Source: Streptomyces nitrosporeus (GTDB lineage: Bacteria; Actinomycetota; Actinomycetes; Streptomycetales; Streptomycetaceae). Taken from it: DNA of 64,000 bases. The stretch is from assembly GCF_008704555.1 (NCBI RefSeq), contig NZ_CP023702.1, forward strand, positions 3,038,001-3,102,000. The letters run 5' to 3'. The notes under the pieces were generated by a model, which ran no database searches, had not been told where the DNA came from, and saw nothing but the letters and a program-made list of their open reading frames with translations. Both the position numbers and the translations under genes were made by a program. This document shows, in pieces, positions 9,865-19,859 of this stretch; the stretch's first letter is position 1, and every line of letters begins with the position of its first letter.

Positions 9865-10422
9865 TCAGTTCTCCTTGAACGGGAAGCCGAGGTGACGAAG
9901 GAGGGCACGACCCTCGTCGTCGTTGGTCGCCGTGGTGACCACGGTGATGTCCATGCCCCGGACCCGGTCGATCTTGTCCTGGTCGATCTCGTGGAACATG
10001 ACCTGCTCCGTGAGACCGAAGGTGTAGTTGCCACGGCCGTCGAACTGCTTGGGCGACAGGCCACGGAAGTCACGGATACGCGGCAGCGCGAGCGACAGCG
10101 TACGGTCCAGGAACTCCCACATGCGGTCACCGCGGAGGGTGACGTGGCAGCCGATCGGCTGCCCCTCGCGCAGCTTGAACTGCGCGATCGACTTGCGGGC
10201 CTTGGTGACGGCCGGCTTCTGACCGGTGATCGTGGTGAGGTCCTTGACGGCACCGTCGATCAGCTTGGAGTCGCGGGCGGCGTCGCCCACACCCATGTTG
10301 ACCACGATCTTGACCAGGCCGGGAACCTGCATGACGTTCTCGTAGGAGAACTCCTCACGCAGCTTGCCGGCGATTTCCTCGCGGTAGCGCGTCTTGAGAC
10401 GCGGCGCAGTGGTGGCAGTCAT
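9865..10422 (-). CDS. rplE: 50S ribosomal protein L5
   Basis: 185 aa, [20 protein letters not shown] start region, [16 protein letters not shown] motif, and C-terminal [18 protein letters not shown]. It binds 5S rRNA and contacts P-site tRNA. Its ATG overlaps the rplX stop (TGATG). Confidence 0.98.
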   Translation of the reverse strand: MTATTAPRLKTRYREEIAGKLREEFSYENVMQVPGLVKIVVNMGVGDAARDSKLIDGAVKDLTTITGQKPAVTKARKSIAQFKLREGQPIGCHVTLRGDRMWEFLDRTLSLALPRIRDFRGLSPKQFDGRGNYTFGLTEQVMFHEIDQDKIDRVRGMDITVVTTATNDDEGRALLRHLGFPFKEN

Positions 10423-10745
10423 CAGATGTCCTCACCGGTCCGCTTGGCAACGCGGATCTTCTTGCCCTCGTCGTCGAAGCGGTAGCCGACGCGGGTGACG
10501 ACCTTCTTGCCGTCCTTCTCCACCACCAGCTGCACGTTGCTGACGTGGATCGGGGCCTCGGTGGTGACGATGCCACCGGTCTGCGAGCCGCGAGCCGTCT
10601 GACCGGCCTTGGTGTGCTTCTTGACCCGGTTGACACCCTCGACGAGGACGCGGTCCTGAGCCGGGTAGGCCACGATGACCTTGCCCTGCTTGCCCTTGTC
10701 CTTACCGGTGATGACCTGGACCAGGTCGCCCTTCTTGATCTTCAT
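10422..10745 (-). CDS. rplX: 50S ribosomal protein L24
   Basis: 107 aa, KOW motif [20 protein letters not shown] at the N-terminus. An assembly-initiator protein of the 50S subunit. Overlaps rplE by one base and starts two nucleotides after rplN. Confidence 0.98.
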   Translation of the reverse strand: MKIKKGDLVQVITGKDKGKQGKVIVAYPAQDRVLVEGVNRVKKHTKAGQTARGSQTGGIVTTEAPIHVSNVQLVVEKDGKKVVTRVGYRFDDEGKKIRVAKRTGEDI

Positions 10746-10747
10746 GC

Positions 10748-11116
10748 TTACAGCACCTCCGGCGCGAGCGAGATGATCTTCATGAACTTCTTCTCGCGCA
10801 GCTCTCGGCCCACCGGGCCGAAGATACGGGTGCCGCGGGGGTCGCCGTCGTTCTTGAGAATGACAGCGGCGTTCTCGTCGAAGCGGATGTACGAGCCATC
10901 CTGACGACGACGCTCCTTGACGGTGCGAACGATGACGGCCTTGACGACGTCACCCTTCTTCACGTTGCCACCGGGGATCGCATCCTTGACGGTGGCGACG
11001 ATGACGTCACCGATGCCCGCGTAGCGGCGACCCGAGCCACCGAGAACACGGATGGTGAGAATTTCCTTCGCACCCGTGTTGTCGGCGACACGCAGTCGCG
11101 ACTCCTGCTGGATCAC
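10748..11116 (-). CDS. rplN: 50S ribosomal protein L14
   Basis: 122 aa, [20 protein letters not shown] start and the L14 signature [20 protein letters not shown]. It forms bridges B5/B8 with 16S rRNA. Preceded by two stem-loops that separate it from rpsQ. Confidence 0.98.
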   Translation of the reverse strand: MIQQESRLRVADNTGAKEILTIRVLGGSGRRYAGIGDVIVATVKDAIPGGNVKKGDVVKAVIVRTVKERRRQDGSYIRFDENAAVILKNDGDPRGTRIFGPVGRELREKKFMKIISLAPEVL

Positions 11117-11144
11117 GTCTATCTCCTGATCGTCTGCCGGTTCC

Positions 11145-11213
11145 CGGCGGGGGCCCCGGTGAGGGAGCCCCCGCCGAGCCTGGCGGAACTGTCCTGAGGG
11201 GAGTTCCCCTCAG
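11145..11213 (-). other. Two stem-loops between rpsQ and rplN
   Basis: The first has arms CGGCGGGGGC (11145-11154) and GCCCCCGCCG (11167-11176). The second is CTGAGGGG (11194-11201) with CCCCTCAG (11206-11213) around AGTT. They lie between the rpsQ stop and the rplN start and probably attenuate or stabilise the mRNA at the S10/spc boundary. Confidence 0.5.
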
Positions 11214-11216
11214 GGA

Positions 11217-11504
11217 TTACTTGGCCTTCTCGAGGATCTCGACGATGCGCCAGCGCTTCGTCGCGGACAGCGGACGCGTCTCCATGATGAGGACGCGGTC
11301 GCCGACGCCTGCGGCGTTCTGCTCGTCGTGGGCCTTGAGCTTGTTCGTACGGCGGATGACCTTGCCGTACAGCGCGTGCTTGACGCGGTCCTCGACAGCG
11401 ACGACGACGGTCTTGTCCATCTTGTCGCTGACGACCAGACCCTCACGGGTCTTGCGGAAACCGCGCTCTTCGGTCTTGGTCTCAGTCACAGTGTTCTCGC
11501 TCAT
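11217..11504 (-). CDS. rpsQ: 30S ribosomal protein S17
   Basis: 95 aa. Actinobacterial N-terminal extension (about 1-18), then the OB fold [20 protein letters not shown] and [20 protein letters not shown]. 16S rRNA-binding primary assembly protein. Its start overlaps the rpmC stop. Confidence 0.97.
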   Translation of the reverse strand: MSENTVTETKTEERGFRKTREGLVVSDKMDKTVVVAVEDRVKHALYGKVIRRTNKLKAHDEQNAAGVGDRVLIMETRPLSATKRWRIVEILEKAK

Positions 11505-11728
11505 CAGACGCTCTCCACCGTCTCGATGCCCAGCTCGCGCTCGCGCATCAGGGTGTAGATCCGGGCGATGTCCTTACGGACGGACTTGAGCCGACCGTGG
11601 TTCTCGAGCTGGCCCGTCGCCGCCTGGAAGCGGAGGTTGAACAGCTCTTCCTTGGCCTCGCGGAGCTTGTTGAGGAGCTCCTCGTTGCCCAGCTCGCGCA
11701 GCTCGGACGCCTTGGTACCGGCCGACAT
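11504..11728 (-). CDS. rpmC: 50S ribosomal protein L29
   Basis: 74 aa from the ATG at 11728 ([18 protein letters not shown]), two-helix L29 fold with [24 protein letters not shown] one codon earlier is possible, but the ATG overlaps the rplP stop as TGATG, matching other coupled pairs here. Confidence 0.96.
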   Translation of the reverse strand: MSAGTKASELRELGNEELLNKLREAKEELFNLRFQAATGQLENHGRLKSVRKDIARIYTLMRERELGIETVESV

Positions 11729-12147
11729 CACGACTCACCTGCCTCGCGCCGAACGATCCGGCACTTCATCGGAAGCTTGTGAGCAGCGCGGGTGAGCGCC
11801 TCACGAGCAATCTTCTCGTTCGGGTAGGACAGCTCGAACATCACCCGACCGGGCTTGACGTTCGCGATCCACCACTCGGGAGAACCCTTACCGGAACCCA
11901 TGCGGGTCTCGGCCGGCTTCTTCGTCAGGGGGCGGTCCGGGTAGATGTTGATCCAGACCTTGCCGCCACGCTTGATGTGGCGGGTCATCGCGATACGAGC
12001 TGCCTCGATCTGGCGGTTCGTCACGTACGCCGGGGTCAGCGCCTGGATGCCGTACTCGCCGAACGCAACCTGCGTGCCACCCTTGGACATACCGCTGCGC
12101 TTCGGGTGGTGCTGCTTGCGGTGCTTGACCCTACGGGGGATCAGCAT
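11728..12147 (-). CDS. rplP: 50S ribosomal protein L16
   Basis: 139 aa, [20 protein letters not shown] start and the signature [20 protein letters not shown]. It supports A-site tRNA binding and the peptidyl-transferase centre. Starts 5 nt after the rpsC stop. Confidence 0.98.
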   Translation of the reverse strand: MLIPRRVKHRKQHHPKRSGMSKGGTQVAFGEYGIQALTPAYVTNRQIEAARIAMTRHIKRGGKVWINIYPDRPLTKKPAETRMGSGKGSPEWWIANVKPGRVMFELSYPNEKIAREALTRAAHKLPMKCRIVRREAGES

Positions 12148-12152
12148 TTCGG

Positions 12153-12989
12153 TCAGGCCTCCGTTCCGGTGCTCTCAGCCGGAGCAGCGGCGGCGGGAGC
12201 GTCGGCCTTGGGGGCCTCGGCTGCCGGCGCGGACTGCTGCGGCTTGCGGCCGCGGCCGCCACGCTCGCCACCACGGCCACCACGGCCGGCCGGGCGGTCT
12301 GCGCCGCCACGGGCCGGACGGTTGCCGGCACGGGCCGCTGCGTTCTCGGCGCGGACCTCGGCGATGTTCTTGACGTCGCCCTTGTAGATCCAGACCTTCA
12401 CGCCGATGCGGCCGAAGGTCGTCTTGGCCTCGAAGAAGCCGTAGTCGACGTTCGCGCGGAGCGTGTGCAGGGGCACACGGCCCTCGCGGTAGAACTCCGA
12501 GCGGGACATCTCGGCGCCGCCGAGGCGGCCACCGCACTGGATCTTGATGCCCTTGGCGCCGGCCTTCATCGTGCTCTGCATGCTCTTGCGCATGGCACGA
12601 CGGAAGGAGACGCGGGAGGAGAGCTGCTCGGCGACGGCCTGGGCCACCAGCTGAGCGTCCACCTCGGGGTTCTTGACCTCAAGGATGTTCAGCTGGACCT
12701 GCTTGCCGGTCAGCTTCTCCAGCTCGCCGCGGATGCGGTCGGCCTCGGCGCCGCGGCGGCCGATGACGATGCCCGGGCGAGCGGTGTGGATGTCGACGCG
12801 GACGCGGTCGCGGGTGCGCTCGATCTCCACCTTGGAGATGCCGGCCCGCTCCATGCCCTTCGCCATCATGCGGCGAATGGCGACGTCTTCCTTGACGTAG
12901 TCCTTGTACAGCTTGTCGGCGTACCAACGGGACTTGAAGTCCGTGGTAATGCCGAGCCGGAACCCATGCGGGTTAACCTTCTGGCCCAT
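12153..12989 (-). CDS. rpsC: 30S ribosomal protein S3
   Basis: 278 aa: KH domain with [21 protein letters not shown]-terminal S3 domain ([17 protein letters not shown]), and a long low-complexity tail rich in Gly, Arg and then Ala/Pro (about 215-278), typical of high-GC actinobacteria. Forms the mRNA entry channel. ATG overlaps the rplV stop (TAATG). Confidence 0.98.
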   Translation of the reverse strand: MGQKVNPHGFRLGITTDFKSRWYADKLYKDYVKEDVAIRRMMAKGMERAGISKVEIERTRDRVRVDIHTARPGIVIGRRGAEADRIRGELEKLTGKQVQLNILEVKNPEVDAQLVAQAVAEQLSSRVSFRRAMRKSMQSTMKAGAKGIKIQCGGRLGGAEMSRSEFYREGRVPLHTLRANVDYGFFEAKTTFGRIGVKVWIYKGDVKNIAEVRAENAAARAGNRPARGGADRPAGRGGRGGERGGRGRKPQQSAPAAEAPKADAPAAAAPAESTGTEA

Positions 12990-13336
12990 TACCGGGTTCC
13001 TTCCTTGCTGCTGACGACCACGGTGATGTGGCTGGTCCGCTTACGGATCCGGTAGGCACGGCCCTGGGCACGCGGACGGAACCGCTTCAGGGTCGGGCCC
13101 TCGTCCACGTACGCCTCGCTGATGACCAGCGAAGAGGCGTCGGTGTGGTCGTAGTTGTGTGCTGCGTTGGCGATGGCGCTGTCAAGCACCTTGCCAACCG
13201 GCACGCTCGCGGCCTGCGGGGCGAAACGCAGGACCGCCTGAGCCTCCGTGGCATCCATGCCACGGATGAGGTCCACCACGCGGCGGGCCTTCATGGGCGT
13301 GACGCGGATGTACCGCGCCTGGGCCCTGGCTTCCAT
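12989..13336 (-). CDS. rplV: 50S ribosomal protein L22
   Basis: 115 aa from [20 protein letters not shown], the actinobacterial L22 start; an upstream in-frame ATG 8 codons earlier is less likely. The beta-hairpin region around [20 protein letters not shown] lines the exit tunnel. Confidence 0.96.
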   Translation of the reverse strand: MEARAQARYIRVTPMKARRVVDLIRGMDATEAQAVLRFAPQAASVPVGKVLDSAIANAAHNYDHTDASSLVISEAYVDEGPTLKRFRPRAQGRAYRIRKRTSHITVVVSSKEGTR

Positions 13337-13378
13337 GGTTGTCCCTTCGGTGTAAGTCATAGTCGTTCCACTCCGCGG

Positions 13379-13660
13379 TTAGCGGCGCTTCGACTTCCGG
13401 TCGTCCTTGACGTGGCCGCGGAAGGTGCGAGTCGGCGAGAACTCGCCGAGCTTGTGGCCGACCATCGACTCGGTGACGAACACCGGGACGTGGATCTTGC
13501 CGTTGTGCACCGCGATGGTGTGACCCAGCATGGCCGGGACGATCATCGAGCGACGGGACCAGGTCTTGATGACGTTCTTGGTGCCTGCCTCGTTCTGTAC
13601 GTCCACCTTCTTGATGAGGTGTCCGTCGACGAAGGGCCCCTTCTTGAGACTGCGCGGCAT
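13379..13660 (-). CDS. rpsS: 30S ribosomal protein S19
   Basis: 93 aa, [20 protein letters not shown] start and the signature [20 protein letters not shown]. It sits in the 30S head with S13. Follows rplB by 12 nt. Confidence 0.98.
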   Translation of the reverse strand: MPRSLKKGPFVDGHLIKKVDVQNEAGTKNVIKTWSRRSMIVPAMLGHTIAVHNGKIHVPVFVTESMVGHKLGEFSPTRTFRGHVKDDRKSKRR

Positions 13661-13672
13661 CTAAACCCGCTC

Positions 13673-14509
13673 CTAGCGCTTCTTGTTCGTCTTGCGGCGG
13701 CGGACGATGTACTTGTTGCTCGCCTTCTTGGGAGAACGAGTACGACCCTCCTTCTGACCCCACGGCGAGACCGGGTGACGACCACCGGAGGTCTTACCCT
13801 CACCACCACCGTGCGGGTGGTCGACCGGGTTCATCACGACACCGCGGACGGTCGGGCGGACGCCCTTCCAGCGCATGCGGCCGGCCTTGCCCCAGTTGAT
13901 GTTCGACTGCTCGGCGTTGCCGACCTCGCCGATGGTGGCGCGGCAGCGGGCGTCGACCAGCCGGATCTCACCGGAGGGCATACGAAGGTGGGCCATGGTG
14001 CCCTCCTTCGCCAGCAGCTGCACGGAGGCACCCGCGGAGCGGGCGAACTTCGCGCCGCCGCCGGGCCGCAGCTCGATGGCGTGGATGGTCGTACCGACCG
14101 GGATGTTGCGCAGCGCCAGGTTGTTGCCGGGCTTGATGTCGGCGGCCGGGCCGTTCTCGACACGGTCGCCCTGCGCCAGACCACGGGGGGCGATGATGTA
14201 GCGCTTCTCGCCGTCCGCGTAGTGCAGCAGCGCGATGCGCGCGGTGCGGTTGGGGTCGTACTCGATGTGCGCGACCTTGGCCGGCACGCCGTCCTTGTCG
14301 TGACGACGGAAGTCGATCACGCGGTAGGCGCGCTTGTGGCCGCCACCCTGGTGGCGAACGGTCACACGACCGGCGTTGTTACGGCCGCCCTTGCTGTGCA
14401 GCGGGCGGACCAGCGACTTCTCCGGCGTGGACCGCGTGATCTCGACAAAGTCGGCGACGCTGGAGCCACGACGGCCCGGGGTCGTCGGCTTGTACTTGCG
14501 GATACCCAT
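13673..14509 (-). CDS. rplB: 50S ribosomal protein L2
   Basis: 278 aa, start [20 protein letters not shown] and the hallmark region [20 protein letters not shown], with the conserved His needed near the peptidyl-transferase centre. Standard S10 operon position. Confidence 0.99.
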   Translation of the reverse strand: MGIRKYKPTTPGRRGSSVADFVEITRSTPEKSLVRPLHSKGGRNNAGRVTVRHQGGGHKRAYRVIDFRRHDKDGVPAKVAHIEYDPNRTARIALLHYADGEKRYIIAPRGLAQGDRVENGPAADIKPGNNLALRNIPVGTTIHAIELRPGGGAKFARSAGASVQLLAKEGTMAHLRMPSGEIRLVDARCRATIGEVGNAEQSNINWGKAGRMRWKGVRPTVRGVVMNPVDHPHGGGEGKTSGGRHPVSPWGQKEGRTRSPKKASNKYIVRRRKTNKKR

Positions 14510-14548
14510 TTCTCAGTCCTCGTCCGATTCCGGACGACTCGACCCCTG

Positions 14549-14872
14549 TTAGGAGGTCGGGCCGCCGAAGATGTCGATACGGTCGCCCTCGGCGAGGGTC
14601 ACGATGGCGCGCTTCGTGTCGGCGCGCTTGCCGAAACCGGTGCGGGTGCGCTTGCGCTTGCCCTGCCGGTTGATCGTGTTGACCCCGGTGACCTTGACCG
14701 AGAAGACCGCTTCCACGGCCTGCTTGATCTGGGTCTTGTTGGAGCCGGGCGCGACGATGAACGTGTACTTGTTCTCGTCGAGCAGCGCGTAGCTCTTCTC
14801 GGAAACGACCGGCTTGACGAGAACGTCGCGCGGGTCCGAGTAGGTCTTGCTGGTAACGGTCGCCTCACTCAT
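14549..14872 (-). CDS. rplW: 50S ribosomal protein L23
   Basis: 107 aa, region [20 protein letters not shown] and [19 protein letters not shown]. It forms the docking site for trigger factor and SRP at the exit tunnel. One-base overlap with the rplD stop. Confidence 0.97.
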   Translation of the reverse strand: MSEATVTSKTYSDPRDVLVKPVVSEKSYALLDENKYTFIVAPGSNKTQIKQAVEAVFSVKVTGVNTINRQGKRKRTRTGFGKRADTKRAIVTLAEGDRIDIFGGPTS

Positions 14873-15522
14873 CAGGCGGCGCTCCCTTCGGTCTCAGCGG
14901 TCTGGGGGCCAGACACGAAGGACTCGAAAGCGGCCTGGGTGAAGACCACGTCGTCAGAGACGATCACGTCGTACGTGTTCAGCTGGCCCGGCTCCAGGAT
15001 GTGCACCTGGGGCAGGTTGCGCGCGGACAGCCACGCGGCCTCGTCGGAACGCTCGGCGACCAGGAGCAGGTTGCTGCGCTCCGAGATCTTGCCGAGCAGC
15101 GTCTTGACGGCCTTGGTGGAGATCCCACCCTCGACCACGCCGGTGACGACGTGGATGCGGGAGTGACGCGCCCGGTCCGAGAGGGCACCACGCAGGGCGG
15201 CGGCCTTCATCTTCTTCGGGGTGCGCTGCGAGTAGTCACGCGGCTGCGGGCCGTGGACGACGCCACCGCCGACGAACTGCGGCGCGCGGGTCGAACCCTG
15301 GCGGGCGCGGCCGGTGCCCTTCTGGCGGTACGGCTTACGGCCACCACCGCGGACTTCACCGCGGCGCTTGGTCTTGTGCGTGCCCTGACGGGCAGCTGCC
15401 AGCTGTGCGACGACGACCTGGTGGATCAGCGGAACGCTGGTCTTCGCGTCGAAGATCTCCGCGGGGAGCTCGACGGTACCGGCCTTGTCGCCTGCCGGCG
15501 AAAGGATGTCAATGGTGCTCAT
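14872..15522 (-). CDS. rplD: 50S ribosomal protein L4
   Basis: 216 aa from [20 protein letters not shown]. The internal loop [20 protein letters not shown] and [19 protein letters not shown] reaches the exit tunnel. In E. coli L4 represses the S10 operon; the same control here is only an inference. Codons upstream of this Met lie in the rplC end and are rejected. Confidence 0.97.
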   Translation of the reverse strand: MSTIDILSPAGDKAGTVELPAEIFDAKTSVPLIHQVVVAQLAAARQGTHKTKRRGEVRGGGRKPYRQKGTGRARQGSTRAPQFVGGGVVHGPQPRDYSQRTPKKMKAAALRGALSDRARHSRIHVVTGVVEGGISTKAVKTLLGKISERSNLLLVAERSDEAAWLSARNLPQVHILEPGQLNTYDVIVSDDVVFTQAAFESFVSGPQTAETEGSAA

Positions 15523-15526
15523 TACC

Positions 15527-16171
15527 TCAAGCCCCCTTGGCCGCGGTACGGACCAGGACGAGGCCGCCGTTCGGACCGGGGACCGCGCCCTTGATGAGCA
15601 GCAGACCCTTCTCCGCGTCAACCGCGTGGATGGTCAGGTTCTGGGTGGTGACGCGCTCGTTACCCATGCGGCCGGCCATGCGCATGCCCTTGAAGACACG
15701 CCCAGGGGTGGCGCAGCCACCGATCGAACCGGGGGAACGGTGCTTGCGCTGGACGCCGTGGCCGGCGCCGAGGCCCTTGAAGTTGTGACGCTTCATGACA
15801 CCGGCGAAGCCCTTGCCCTTGCTCTTGCCCGTGACGTCGACCTTGACGCCGGACTCGAACACCTCGGCAGTGACCTCCTGGCCCAGCGTGTACTCGCTGG
15901 CGTCAGGGGTGCGGAGCTCCACCAGGTGGCGGCGCGGGGTGACGTCGGCCTTGGCGAAGTGACCCTTGAGGGGCTTGTTCACCTTGCGCGGGTCGATCTC
16001 GCCGAAGGCGATCTGGACCGACTCGTAGCCGTCGCTGTCGTTGGTGCGGATCTGGGTGACGACACAAGGCCCGGCCTTGACGACGGTCACCGGGACGACC
16101 CGGTTGTTCTCGTCCCAGACCTGGGTCATGCCGAGCTTCTCGCCCAGGACGCCCTTAATGTTCTTAGCCAT
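15527..16171 (-). CDS. rplC: 50S ribosomal protein L3
   Basis: 214 aa from [20 protein letters not shown]; an in-frame Met four codons earlier is possible but not family-like. Carries the L3 signature [20 protein letters not shown] and [20 protein letters not shown]. Early assembly protein near the peptidyl-transferase centre. Confidence 0.97.
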   Translation of the reverse strand: MAKNIKGVLGEKLGMTQVWDENNRVVPVTVVKAGPCVVTQIRTNDSDGYESVQIAFGEIDPRKVNKPLKGHFAKADVTPRRHLVELRTPDASEYTLGQEVTAEVFESGVKVDVTGKSKGKGFAGVMKRHNFKGLGAGHGVQRKHRSPGSIGGCATPGRVFKGMRMAGRMGNERVTTQNLTIHAVDAEKGLLLIKGAVPGPNGGLVLVRTAAKGA

Positions 16172-16184
16172 CTCGCGCGTCACC

Positions 16185-16493
16185 TCAGAGCTTGATCTCG
16201 ATGTCGACGCCCGCCGGCAGGTCGAGACGCATCAGCGAGTCAACCGTCTTCGGCGTGGGGTCGAGGATGTCGATGAGGCGCTTGTGCGTGCGCATCTCGA
16301 AGTGCTCGCGCGAGTCCTTGTACTTGTGCGGCGACTTGATGACGCAGTACACGTTCTTCTCAGTGGGCAGCGGCACCGGGCCCGCGACCGACGCACCAGT
16401 GCGGGTCACCGTCTCGACGATCTTCTTCGCCGAGGAGTCGATGACCTCGTGGTCGTAGGCCTTGAGCCGGATGCGGATCTTCTGTCCCGCCAT
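16185..16493 (-). CDS. rpsJ: 30S ribosomal protein S10
   Basis: 102 aa, [20 protein letters not shown] start and the signature [21 protein letters not shown]10 joins the 30S head and, with NusB, rRNA antitermination. First gene of the S10 operon; the leader contains an element shared with the str operon. Confidence 0.98.
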   Translation of the reverse strand: MAGQKIRIRLKAYDHEVIDSSAKKIVETVTRTGASVAGPVPLPTEKNVYCVIKSPHKYKDSREHFEMRTHKRLIDILDPTPKTVDSLMRLDLPAGVDIEIKL

Positions 16494-16555
16494 GGCTACT
16501 AGTAGTCCTGTCTCTCAATAACGCTCTGGAACCCGGCGGTTCGGTAACTCCGTCT

Positions 16556-16580
16556 CCGACCCACGCGGTCGGGCGTGTCG
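16556..16580 (-). promoter_or_regulatory. S10 leader element shared with the str operon
   Basis: On the minus strand this 25-nt element reads CGACACGCC and then CGACCGCGTGGGTCGG. It differs by one base from 39566-39590 in front of rpsL. CCGACC and GGTCGG can pair as a 6-bp stem. It ends 62 nt before the rpsJ start. Likely a transcript-start-proximal or autoregulatory element common to both ribosomal operons. Confidence 0.5.
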
Positions 16581-16783
16581 CATCCCCACCACGTAGAACT
16601 CCCGAAGGATTTCCCTGCTAGGGGTTGCGGGCCGAAACCGCGCTTCCGGGGGCGAAACCCCACCGGGTGCCTGGTCAGCGCCCCACTGACGCTTCCCGGA
16701 AGATTCCCGTACGTCCGGCCCGCATGGGGCCGACGAGTACTGTGGGACTCGCTTCCGGTCCTCCCGGCGGGAGGCGCGCAGCA

Positions 16784-16814
16784 TTGACACTCAACCGAGC
16801 AACCTGGCTAGTGT
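16784..16814 (+). promoter_or_regulatory. Possible sigma-70-type promoter toward 17010
   Basis: TTGACA (16784-16789) and TAGTGT (16809-16814) are separated by 19 nt, a long spacer. They face the gene at 17010, giving a leader of about 190 nt. The same DNA could instead contribute to the leftward S10 promoter. Confidence 0.3.
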
Positions 16815-17009
16815 GCCACACGGCTTGTGGCGCTGGCCAATCGGGCCGAGGATCTTACCCCCTGCGGGGGACGGCACAAACGCAGACGCCCATCGGCGGA
16901 CATCGGCCCGCGTCCGGACAGACGGACATTTGTGCGAGATGTCGCCGGATCGCGGGGTTCCGAGGCTTTTGGCATATGCCGTAGGAATAACGGCCCTAGC
17001 GTCCGGATC

Positions 17010-17876
17010 ATGGTCAAGTCATCGCATGAGGCGATGCACCGGATCTTCCAGAAAGAGCCGGGCATCTTCACCAGGACGTTCCGCAGCCTGGGCATCCCCT
17101 TTCCCGAGACGGTCGACGTCGGAGTCCTCACCACCGACCTCACCGAGACGGAACCGCTGGAACGCCGCCTGGACACTCTGCTCCGGGTGGAGACCGCCGA
17201 GGGGCGGCCCTATCTCCTGGCCGTCGAGTCCCAGGGCCGGCGGGACCCGGCGAAGCGCAGCAGCTGGCCCTACTACCTCGCCTACCTGCACGCCAAGTAC
17301 GGCATCGATCCCGTGCTGCTCGTCGTCTGCCAGGACGAAGCGACGGCCCGGTGGGCCGCGCGGCCCATCCGTGTCGGTCCGCCCGAGTGGCCCTCGCTCA
17401 CCGTGCGCCTGATGGTGCTGGGCCCGCACAACGTCCCCGTGGTGACCGATCCGTCAACCGCGGCGCGTGATATCCCGCTCGCCACGTTCTCGGCGATCAC
17501 CCATGGTAAGGATCCGAATGCGGCTGCCATACTCGAAGCGCTGGCCTCCGCGCTGAAGACCCTCGACGAAGAGACCGCGGTCATCTTCGGCGAACTCACC
17601 GAACTCGGCTTGGGTGATTCCCCGGCCGCGCACATCTGGAGGGACCTCATGGCCGTCGACCTGTCTTTCTTCCGCTCGGAATCCTCACAGCGGCTGCGGG
17701 CGGAGGGGAAGGCCGAAGGGAAGGCCGAAGCCGTGGTCCAGGTCCTGGAGCAGCGCGGGTTCGCCGTCCCCGAGGAGGCCAGGGACCGTATCCGGGCGTG
17801 TGCCGACACCGAGGTCCTCGGCCGCTGGCTGGCTCGCGCGGTGACCGCTTCTTCGGTGGAGGACGTACTCGCGTAG
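17010..17876 (+). CDS. Rpn/PD-(D/E)XK nuclease-like protein
   Basis: 288 aa from the ATG at 17010. The N-terminal region has the Rpn/YhgA-like PD-(D/E)XK pattern: RLDTLL (Asp55), then LLAVESQ (Glu73-x-Gln75). The C-terminal part has an EGKAEGKAEA linker and a helical tail, as in this family. Rpn proteins are recombination-promoting nucleases or transposase-like proteins; activity of this copy is inferred. Many near-identical relatives occur in streptomycetes. The DNA further upstream in the same frame overlaps the leader and lacks similarity. Confidence 0.75.
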   Translation: MVKSSHEAMHRIFQKEPGIFTRTFRSLGIPFPETVDVGVLTTDLTETEPLERRLDTLLRVETAEGRPYLLAVESQGRRDPAKRSSWPYYLAYLHAKYGIDPVLLVVCQDEATARWAARPIRVGPPEWPSLTVRLMVLGPHNVPVVTDPSTAARDIPLATFSAITHGKDPNAAAILEALASALKTLDEETAVIFGELTELGLGDSPAAHIWRDLMAVDLSFFRSESSQRLRAEGKAEGKAEAVVQVLEQRGFAVPEEARDRIRACADTEVLGRWLARAVTASSVEDVLA

Positions 17877-17890
17877 GAGCGGGGGCCGGC

Positions 17891-17921
17891 CGGGTCCGCC
17901 TGTGGCCGCGGGCGGACCCCT
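17891..17921 (+). terminator. Terminator after the Rpn-like gene
   Basis: GGGTCCGCC (17892-17900) and GGCGGACCC (17911-17919) form a 9-bp stem followed by CTTT, 15 nt past the stop codon. Confidence 0.6.
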
Positions 17922-17938
17922 TTGGTTGAATCCGGCCC

Positions 17939-18403
17939 ATGTCCATCCGTGCCACCGCCCAGACCTGGGGCCTGCGCCCCGCCACCCCCGAGGACGTCGA
18001 GGCCATGGCCGAGCTCCGGGCCGTCGTCATGCGTCCGGACCTGGAACGCCTGGGCCGGTACGACGAGCACCGCGTCCGGCAGCGTCTGCGGGACGGGTAC
18101 GAGGCCGGGCACACCACGGTCGTCGAGACGGGCGGGACCTTCGCCGGGTGCGTGACCCTGCGCCCGGGTGGGAGCGGGGAGCGGTGGCTGGAGAGTTTCT
18201 ACCTCTCCCCCGGGCTCCAGGGCCGGGGCATCGGGTCCGCGGTGCTGGCCGGCCTCCTGGCCCGTACGGACGCCGAGGGCGTGCCGGTCCGCCTCCAGGT
18301 CCTCCAGGGCAGTCCGGCCCGCCGGCTGTACGAACGCCACGGGTTCACCGTGGAGCGTGAGGACGCGGTGGACGTGTACATGGTGCGGGCGGCCCGGTCC
18401 TGA
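17939..18403 (+). CDS. GNAT-family N-acetyltransferase
   Basis: 154 aa with a complete GNAT fold. The acetyl-CoA pyrophosphate-binding motif is LSPGLQGRGIGSAVL (Q/R-x-x-G-x-G/A at about 94-99) and motif B is SPARRLYERHGF. The substrate cannot be told from sequence. The Shine-Dalgarno is weak. It runs convergent with the GH43/ricin gene, with 22 nt between stops. Confidence 0.85.
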   Translation: MSIRATAQTWGLRPATPEDVEAMAELRAVVMRPDLERLGRYDEHRVRQRLRDGYEAGHTTVVETGGTFAGCVTLRPGGSGERWLESFYLSPGLQGRGIGSAVLAGLLARTDAEGVPVRLQVLQGSPARRLYERHGFTVEREDAVDVYMVRAARS

Positions 18404-18425
18404 GGGGCGCCGGGCCGCCCCCGGG

Positions 18426-19859
18426 TCACACCGGGTTCAGCCGCCACTGCTGGCAGGCGTTGTTCAGCCAGGTCCACTGCCGTACGTCGGCCGCGTCCGC
18501 GGTGGAGCAGTCCGCCACGTCGGCGACCTTGCCGGTGGCCTGGTTGACGATCCGGACGTGACCGCTGTCGGTGGCGAGGAAACGGAACCGCTGGCAGGGG
18601 TTGTCCAGCCAGGACCACTGACGCAGGTCGGCGCCGTCGGCGGCCGAGCAGTCGGCCGTGTCGAGCACCTTGCCGGTGGCGGCGTTCAGCAGACGGTGGG
18701 TGTCGTCGCCGAGGTCCTGGAGCCGCCAGCGCTGCTGTGATCCGCCGTCGCAGGCCCGCTGGACCACGTTCGCCCCGTCTGCCGGTGAACCGCCGCTCAC
18801 CTCCAGGCACTTGCCGCTGTTGCGGTTGGTGAGGGTGTAGGTGGCGGCGACGCCGGACGGCTCGCCCGAGGGCCCGGACACGCTCGCCCCGAGCCGCAGG
18901 GGTGTGCCGAGGTGGGGTGTGCCGTCGGAGTTCCAGGTGAACTTCTGGGCCCGTGCGGTCCGCCCGTTGTCGCAGCCGTCGGAGGCGGAGTCGTTGGCGT
19001 GGTAGACGATCCAGCTCTCGGTCCCGTCCGGCGAGGTGAAGAAGCCGTTGTGGCCGGGCCCGTACACCCCGTTCCCGTCGCTGCGCTGGAAGAGCGGTGT
19101 GGGTTTCTTCGTCCAGGAGGAGGCCGAGGCCGGGTCGCGCCCGGTCAGTTCCAGCTGCCCCAGCTTGTAGTCCGGGGTCCAGCAGCCGCTGGCCGAGTAG
19201 ACCAGGAAGGTCCTGCCGTTCCGCTGGAGGATCTCCGGGCCCTCGTTGACCGGGGCCCCGGAGCGCTCCCAGTCGTGGGTGGGCCTGGCGACCGTGGAGA
19301 ACGACGAGCTGACGGTGTACGGGTTCGACATCCGCGCGGCGACGATGTTCTGCGTGCCGTCGTGGGTGCTGCCGAAGAGGTACAGCTGCCCGTTGATGTC
19401 CGCCACCGTCGGGTCCAGCATCCAGGACGCGTTGAGCCGGCCCCGGTAGGTGTACGGCCCCATGGGGTCCGGTCCGGCGCTCTCCAGGACGTGGCTGCGC
19501 TGGGTCGGGTTGTAGTCGGACACGTTCTGCCCGGCGACGTAGTAGAGGTACCAGCGTCCGTTCAGGTGGTGCAGTTCCGGTGCCCAGATGTTGCAGCACC
19601 GGGAGGGGTCGTCGCCCTTCCACACCTGGATGCCGGGCGCGGTGGCGAGCCCGGCGAGCGTCGGTGACCTGCGGATGGTGATGACGTCGGTCCAGCTTGT
19701 CGACACGAGGTGGTAGTTGCCGTCGTGGTAGGTGATCCAGGGGTCGGCGCCCTTGACGGACTTGACGGGGTTGGCGAAGGAGGCGGCGCTCGCGGAGGAC
19801 TGCCCGAGGGAGAGCGCGAGCAGGAGCGCGGCCAGCAGGGTCAGTAGGCGACGGGCCAT
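18426..19859 (-). CDS. Secreted GH43 arabinofuranosidase-like enzyme with ricin-type lectin domain
   Basis: 477 aa. Signal peptide about 1-26 (MARRLLTLLAALLLALSLGQ then SSASAA). The five-bladed propeller GH43 domain has candidate catalytic residues Asp39 (GADPWITY), Asp149 (LDPTVADING) and Glu206 (NEGPEI). From about residue 345 a beta-trefoil ricin/CBM13-like domain has repeats ending QRWRL, CQRFRF and CQQWRL. It probably removes arabinofuranosyl groups from plant arabinan or arabinoxylan outside the cell. Its ATG lies inside the upstream GH43 gene (19-bp overlap), so the two are co-transcribed and probably coupled. Confidence 0.88.
   Translation of the reverse strand: MARRLLTLLAALLLALSLGQSSASAASFANPVKSVKGADPWITYHDGNYHLVSTSWTDVITIRRSPTLAGLATAPGIQVWKGDDPSRCCNIWAPELHHLNGRWYLYYVAGQNVSDYNPTQRSHVLESAGPDPMGPYTYRGRLNASWMLDPTVADINGQLYLFGSTHDGTQNIVAARMSNPYTVSSSFSTVARPTHDWERSGAPVNEGPEILQRNGRTFLVYSASGCWTPDYKLGQLELTGRDPASASSWTKKPTPLFQRSDGNGVYGPGHNGFFTSPDGTESWIVYHANDSASDGCDNGRTARAQKFTWNSDGTPHLGTPLRLGASVSGPSGEPSGVAATYTLTNRNSGKCLEVSGGSPADGANVVQRACDGGSQQRWRLQDLGDDTHRLLNAATGKVLDTADCSAADGADLRQWSWLDNPCQRFRFLATDSGHVRIVNQATGKVADVADCSTADAADVRQWTWLNNACQQWRLNPV

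Larger units (their letters stand above)
16494..17009. other. S10 operon leader and intergenic region
   Basis: This 516-nt stretch divides the leftward S10 operon from the rightward gene at 17010. It must hold the S10 promoter, whose start point I cannot fix. It contains the conserved leader element at 16556-16580 and a possible rightward promoter at 16784. Short open frames in it have no family signature and are rejected. Confidence 0.5.

Noticed and set aside
16515..16790. Open frames in the S10 leader
   Set aside because: They cross the conserved leader element and have no protein-like composition.
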